A program made the position numbers and the translations under genes. Positions 61,881 through 64,000 of a stretch of DNA of 64,000 nucleotides are shown here, piece after piece. How positions within the stretch are numbered: position 1 is the stretch's first letter; each line of letters opens with the position of its first letter. This DNA is from Microvirga terrestris (lineage in GTDB: Bacteria > Pseudomonadota > Alphaproteobacteria > Rhizobiales > Beijerinckiaceae): NCBI RefSeq assembly GCF_015694425.1, contig NZ_JADQDN010000014.1, positions 1-64,000 of the forward strand, in the 5' to 3' direction. A model generated the notes under the pieces. It searched no databases, had not been told where the DNA came from, and saw nothing but the letters and a program-made list of their open reading frames with translations.

Positions 61881-62948
61881 TTAATTTCTGCCCGTAGAGG
61901 CAGAGAAGCTCATTGAGCCGACCAGTGCCTGAACGTGTCTCAAGCCAGCCGCGGTTGCGACAATCATCTGCGGCAGCACCATCCATTCAAGCGTCCAGGC
62001 GGCGCCGGATCGCTCGTTCTCGTGGACGAGGCTCTGATGGAGGGTGCCGAGAAGGCCCGCATTGAAGCGAGCCAGCGTGACGAGCACCTCTGCCGGAACG
62101 GGGTTGGACTTATGCGGCATCGCTGAAGACCCGCCGCCCGTGGCGAGGCGCACCTCGGCCACTTCGTTCTGCGCCATCAAGGCTACGTCCTGGCCGATCT
62201 TTCCCAGGGTTCCGGAGAGAAGCGAGAGGAAAGCTGCGAACTCTCCGATCCGGTCCCTTTGTGAGTGCCAGGACGGCGCCGAGCTGAGCCCAAGAATCTC
62301 GGCCATGGCGATGGCAACGGCGTCACCATGGCCCTTCCACTCGGCCCGGGTGCCGATGGGGCCGCCGAGTTGGACCACGAGCAGTCCCGGCACAAGCGTT
62401 TGAAGCGCCTCCCGATGCCGTTCCAGCGGCTGAAGCCATGTATCGATCTTGTCGGCGGCCACAAAGGGAAGCGCCTGCTGCATGCGGGTGTGCGCCATCA
62501 AAGGCGTCGCACCATCGCGATCCTTCAAAGCGCGAAAGGCATGGAGGAGCGCATCAAGCCGATGTTCGAAGATCTCAACCACGCTCCTCAGGCGAAGCAT
62601 GAGAGCCGTGTCGATGATGTCTTGGCTGGTCGCGCCGAGATGAACGGCCTTGGCGTGAGCGTCGCCGACAGCGGTTCGAAGCTGCCTGACGAAAGCCGGA
62701 ACAATGACGCCGTCCTGTGCCAATCCCGCAGCCAGAGCGCCCCAATCGACTTGGAAAGCGCCACAGGCCTCTGCAATTCGGCTTGCCGCCTCGTCGCTGA
62801 TCAGACCAACGCGAGCCTCGGCCTGCGCGAGGGCGGCCTCGACCCGCAGCAACGCCGAGAGTTCGACCTCATTGGAGAACAGCGCCCCCACCTCCTCGTC
62901 CCCAACGAGGGCCTCTAATAAGGAGTATGGGAGCGTTTGTGTCATCAT
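61881..62948 (-). CDS. pcaB: 3-carboxy-cis,cis-muconate cycloisomerase PcaB
   Basis: PcaB lactonises 3-carboxy-cis,cis-muconate in the protocatechuate branch of the beta-ketoadipate pathway. The 355 residues belong to the fumarase/aspartase superfamily, with HLGATSQDIIDTALMLR, AHTRMQQALP and the catalytic loop SSAMPHKSNPVPAEVL. The gene begins with tandem ATGs at 62948 and 62945, ten bases after the pcaF stop. It is a shorter form than the ~450-residue pseudomonad enzyme, which is typical of rhizobial PcaB. Confidence 0.93.
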   Translation of the reverse strand: MMTQTLPYSLLEALVGDEEVGALFSNEVELSALLRVEAALAQAEARVGLISDEAASRIAEACGAFQVDWGALAAGLAQDGVIVPAFVRQLRTAVGDAHAKAVHLGATSQDIIDTALMLRLRSVVEIFEHRLDALLHAFRALKDRDGATPLMAHTRMQQALPFVAADKIDTWLQPLERHREALQTLVPGLLVVQLGGPIGTRAEWKGHGDAVAIAMAEILGLSSAPSWHSQRDRIGEFAAFLSLLSGTLGKIGQDVALMAQNEVAEVRLATGGGSSAMPHKSNPVPAEVLVTLARFNAGLLGTLHQSLVHENERSGAAWTLEWMVLPQMIVATAAGLRHVQALVGSMSFSASTGRN

Positions 62949-62958
62949 GGTCAGCAGC

Positions 62959-64000
62959 TTAAACAGCCTCAAGGGCGATGGAAATGCCCTGCCCTACGCC
63001 GACGCACATGGTGGCCAATGCGCGTTTCTTGCCTCGAAGCTTCAGCTCGAGCGCAGCGGTGCCGGTAATGCGGGCGCCGGACATGCCGAGCGGATGCCCC
63101 AGGGCAATGGCGCCGCCATTCGGGTTCACATGCTCGGCATTCTCCGGGATTCCGAGTTCGCGAAGGACGGCAAGGCCTTGGCTGGCGAAAGCTTCATTCA
63201 ACTCTACCACGTCGAAGTCCGTAGGCTTGAGGCCGAGGCGAGCGCAGAGCTTCTTCGTGGACGGGGCTGGTCCGATGCCCATAATCCGCGGTGGCACTCC
63301 CGCCGTTGCCCCACCGACCACCCGGGCAATCGGTTCGAGCCCGTACTTCCGGACGGCGTCCTCGGAGGCAATGATCAACGCTGCCGAGCCGTCATTGACG
63401 CCTGATGCATTGCCTGCGGTCACCGTGCCCTCCTTGCGGAACGGTGTGGAAAGCTTGGCGAGTTGCTCCAAGGTAGTGTCACCGCGGGGATGTTCGTCCT
63501 TGTCGACCACTACTGGGTCGCCCTTACGCTTGGGGATCGTGACCGGCACGATCTCCTGCGCCAGACGTCCGTTTGCCTGAGCGGCGGCGGCCTTCCTCTG
63601 CGAGCGCAGGGCGAAGGCATCCTGATCTTCGCGGGAGACGCCGAAATCGGCCGCAACGTTCTCTCCGGTCTCAGGCATGGAATCGATGCCGTATTGTTGC
63701 TTCATCAGTGGGTTGATGAAGCGCCAGCCTATGGTCGTGTCGTAGATCTCGGCATTGCGAGAGAAAGCTGAATCGGCCTTGGGCATCACGAACGGCGCGC
63801 GTGACATGGATTCGACGCCGCCTGCTATCATGATCTCGGCCTCGCCCGCCTTGATGGCACGGGCTGCGGCAATAACGGCATCCATGCCTGAGCCGCAGAG
63901 GCGGTTCATGGTCGTCCCGCCGATCGAGCCGGGCAGGCCTGCGAGCAGCACCGCCATGCGGGCGACGTTTCGGTTATCCTCGCCAGCCTGATTGGCGCAG
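62959..64000 (-). CDS. pcaF: Beta-ketoadipyl-CoA thiolase PcaF, 5' end beyond the window
   Basis: The frame is open through the right edge; the translation at the edge reads CANQAGEDNRNVARMAVLLAGLP, so the start lies further right. The thiolase shows the active-site nucleophile Cys in NRLCGSGMDA, NPNGGAIALGHPLG with the second active-site His, and the C-terminal CVGVGQG Cys motif. Next to pcaB it is most likely the last-step thiolase that makes succinyl-CoA and acetyl-CoA. A general acetyl-CoA acetyltransferase is possible from sequence alone. Confidence 0.93.
   Translation of the reverse strand, partial: CANQAGEDNRNVARMAVLLAGLPGSIGGTTMNRLCGSGMDAVIAAARAIKAGEAEIMIAGGVESMSRAPFVMPKADSAFSRNAEIYDTTIGWRFINPLMKQQYGIDSMPETGENVAADFGVSREDQDAFALRSQRKAAAAQANGRLAQEIVPVTIPKRKGDPVVVDKDEHPRGDTTLEQLAKLSTPFRKEGTVTAGNASGVNDGSAALIIASEDAVRKYGLEPIARVVGGATAGVPPRIMGIGPAPSTKKLCARLGLKPTDFDVVELNEAFASQGLAVLRELGIPENAEHVNPNGGAIALGHPLGMSGARITGTAALELKLRGKKRALATMCVGVGQGISIALEAV

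Overview
The window is GC-rich, densely packed chromosomal DNA from an alphaproteobacterium. The gene orders ntrB-ntrC-ntrY-ntrX-hfq-hflX, ppiD-trpE-trpG-trpD-trpC-moaC-moeA and rlpA-dacA-tmk-holB-metG-tatD, with a lipoyl-carrying pyruvate dehydrogenase E1 beta and a fused ispDF, point to Hyphomicrobiales (Rhizobiales). A Methylobacteriaceae/Microvirga-like host is my guess, not proven from this sequence.

Layout. 1-4 kb: two tail-to-tail genes for large secreted RTX (calcium-binding nonapeptide) proteins; the first is cut by the window edge and carries near-identical cadherin-like repeats. 4.2-11.8 kb (minus strand): one tight operon, ppiD, trpE, trpG, trpD, trpC, moaC, moeA, joining periplasmic folding, tryptophan synthesis and molybdenum cofactor synthesis. 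11.9-21.4 kb: mostly plus-strand housekeeping genes (tpiA, secG, pyrG, a VOC protein, a DUF350-like membrane protein, kdsA, an MFS pump, eno, ftsB), with a small HTH gene and queF on the minus strand. 21.5-27.8 kb: the complete pyruvate dehydrogenase complex (pdhA, pdhB, pdhC, lpdA) with two small extra genes inside it. 28-34.3 kb: a GFA protein, an orphan HWE histidine kinase, lipA, a small kinase-like ATPase, a COQ10/RatA protein, a pncC-type cinA domain and ispDF. 34.4-45 kb: dusB, ntrB, ntrC, ntrY, ntrX, hfq, hflX (nitrogen regulation and post-transcriptional control), mazG and an OsmC protein. 45.2-54.4 kb (minus strand): rlpA, dacA, tmk, holB, metG, a GH1-like glycosidase, tatD, a PhnP-like hydrolase and a small unknown gene. 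54.86 kb: tRNA-Ser(UGA). 55-59.1 kb (minus strand): a ferric-siderophore uptake operon (TonB receptor, RhtX/FptX-like MFS importer, FhuF-like reductase) behind an AT-rich promoter region. 59.4-64 kb: beta-ketoadipate pathway genes (pobA, a divergent AraC regulator, pcaB and a 5'-cut thiolase, pcaF), plus a 55-residue zinc-ribbon-like gene with a TTG start.

How the genes work together. Enolase, the PDH complex and LipA (which makes the lipoyl groups on PdhB and PdhC) form a carbon-entry block. NtrB/C and NtrY/X sense nitrogen and redox state, and hfq-hflX follow them. The siderophore genes look like use of foreign siderophores, because no siderophore biosynthesis gene is present. PobA, PcaB and PcaF are steps in aromatic-acid degradation to succinyl-CoA and acetyl-CoA.

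Most of the window is conserved core genome, and I do not see a clear new defence or mobile system. The more unusual parts are the repeat-bearing RTX pair, the glycosidase inside a replication/translation operon, the small genes inside the PDH cluster, a strong-SD short ORF ahead of kdsA, the altered cysteine spacing in FhuF, and the accessory block that begins at tRNA-Ser.
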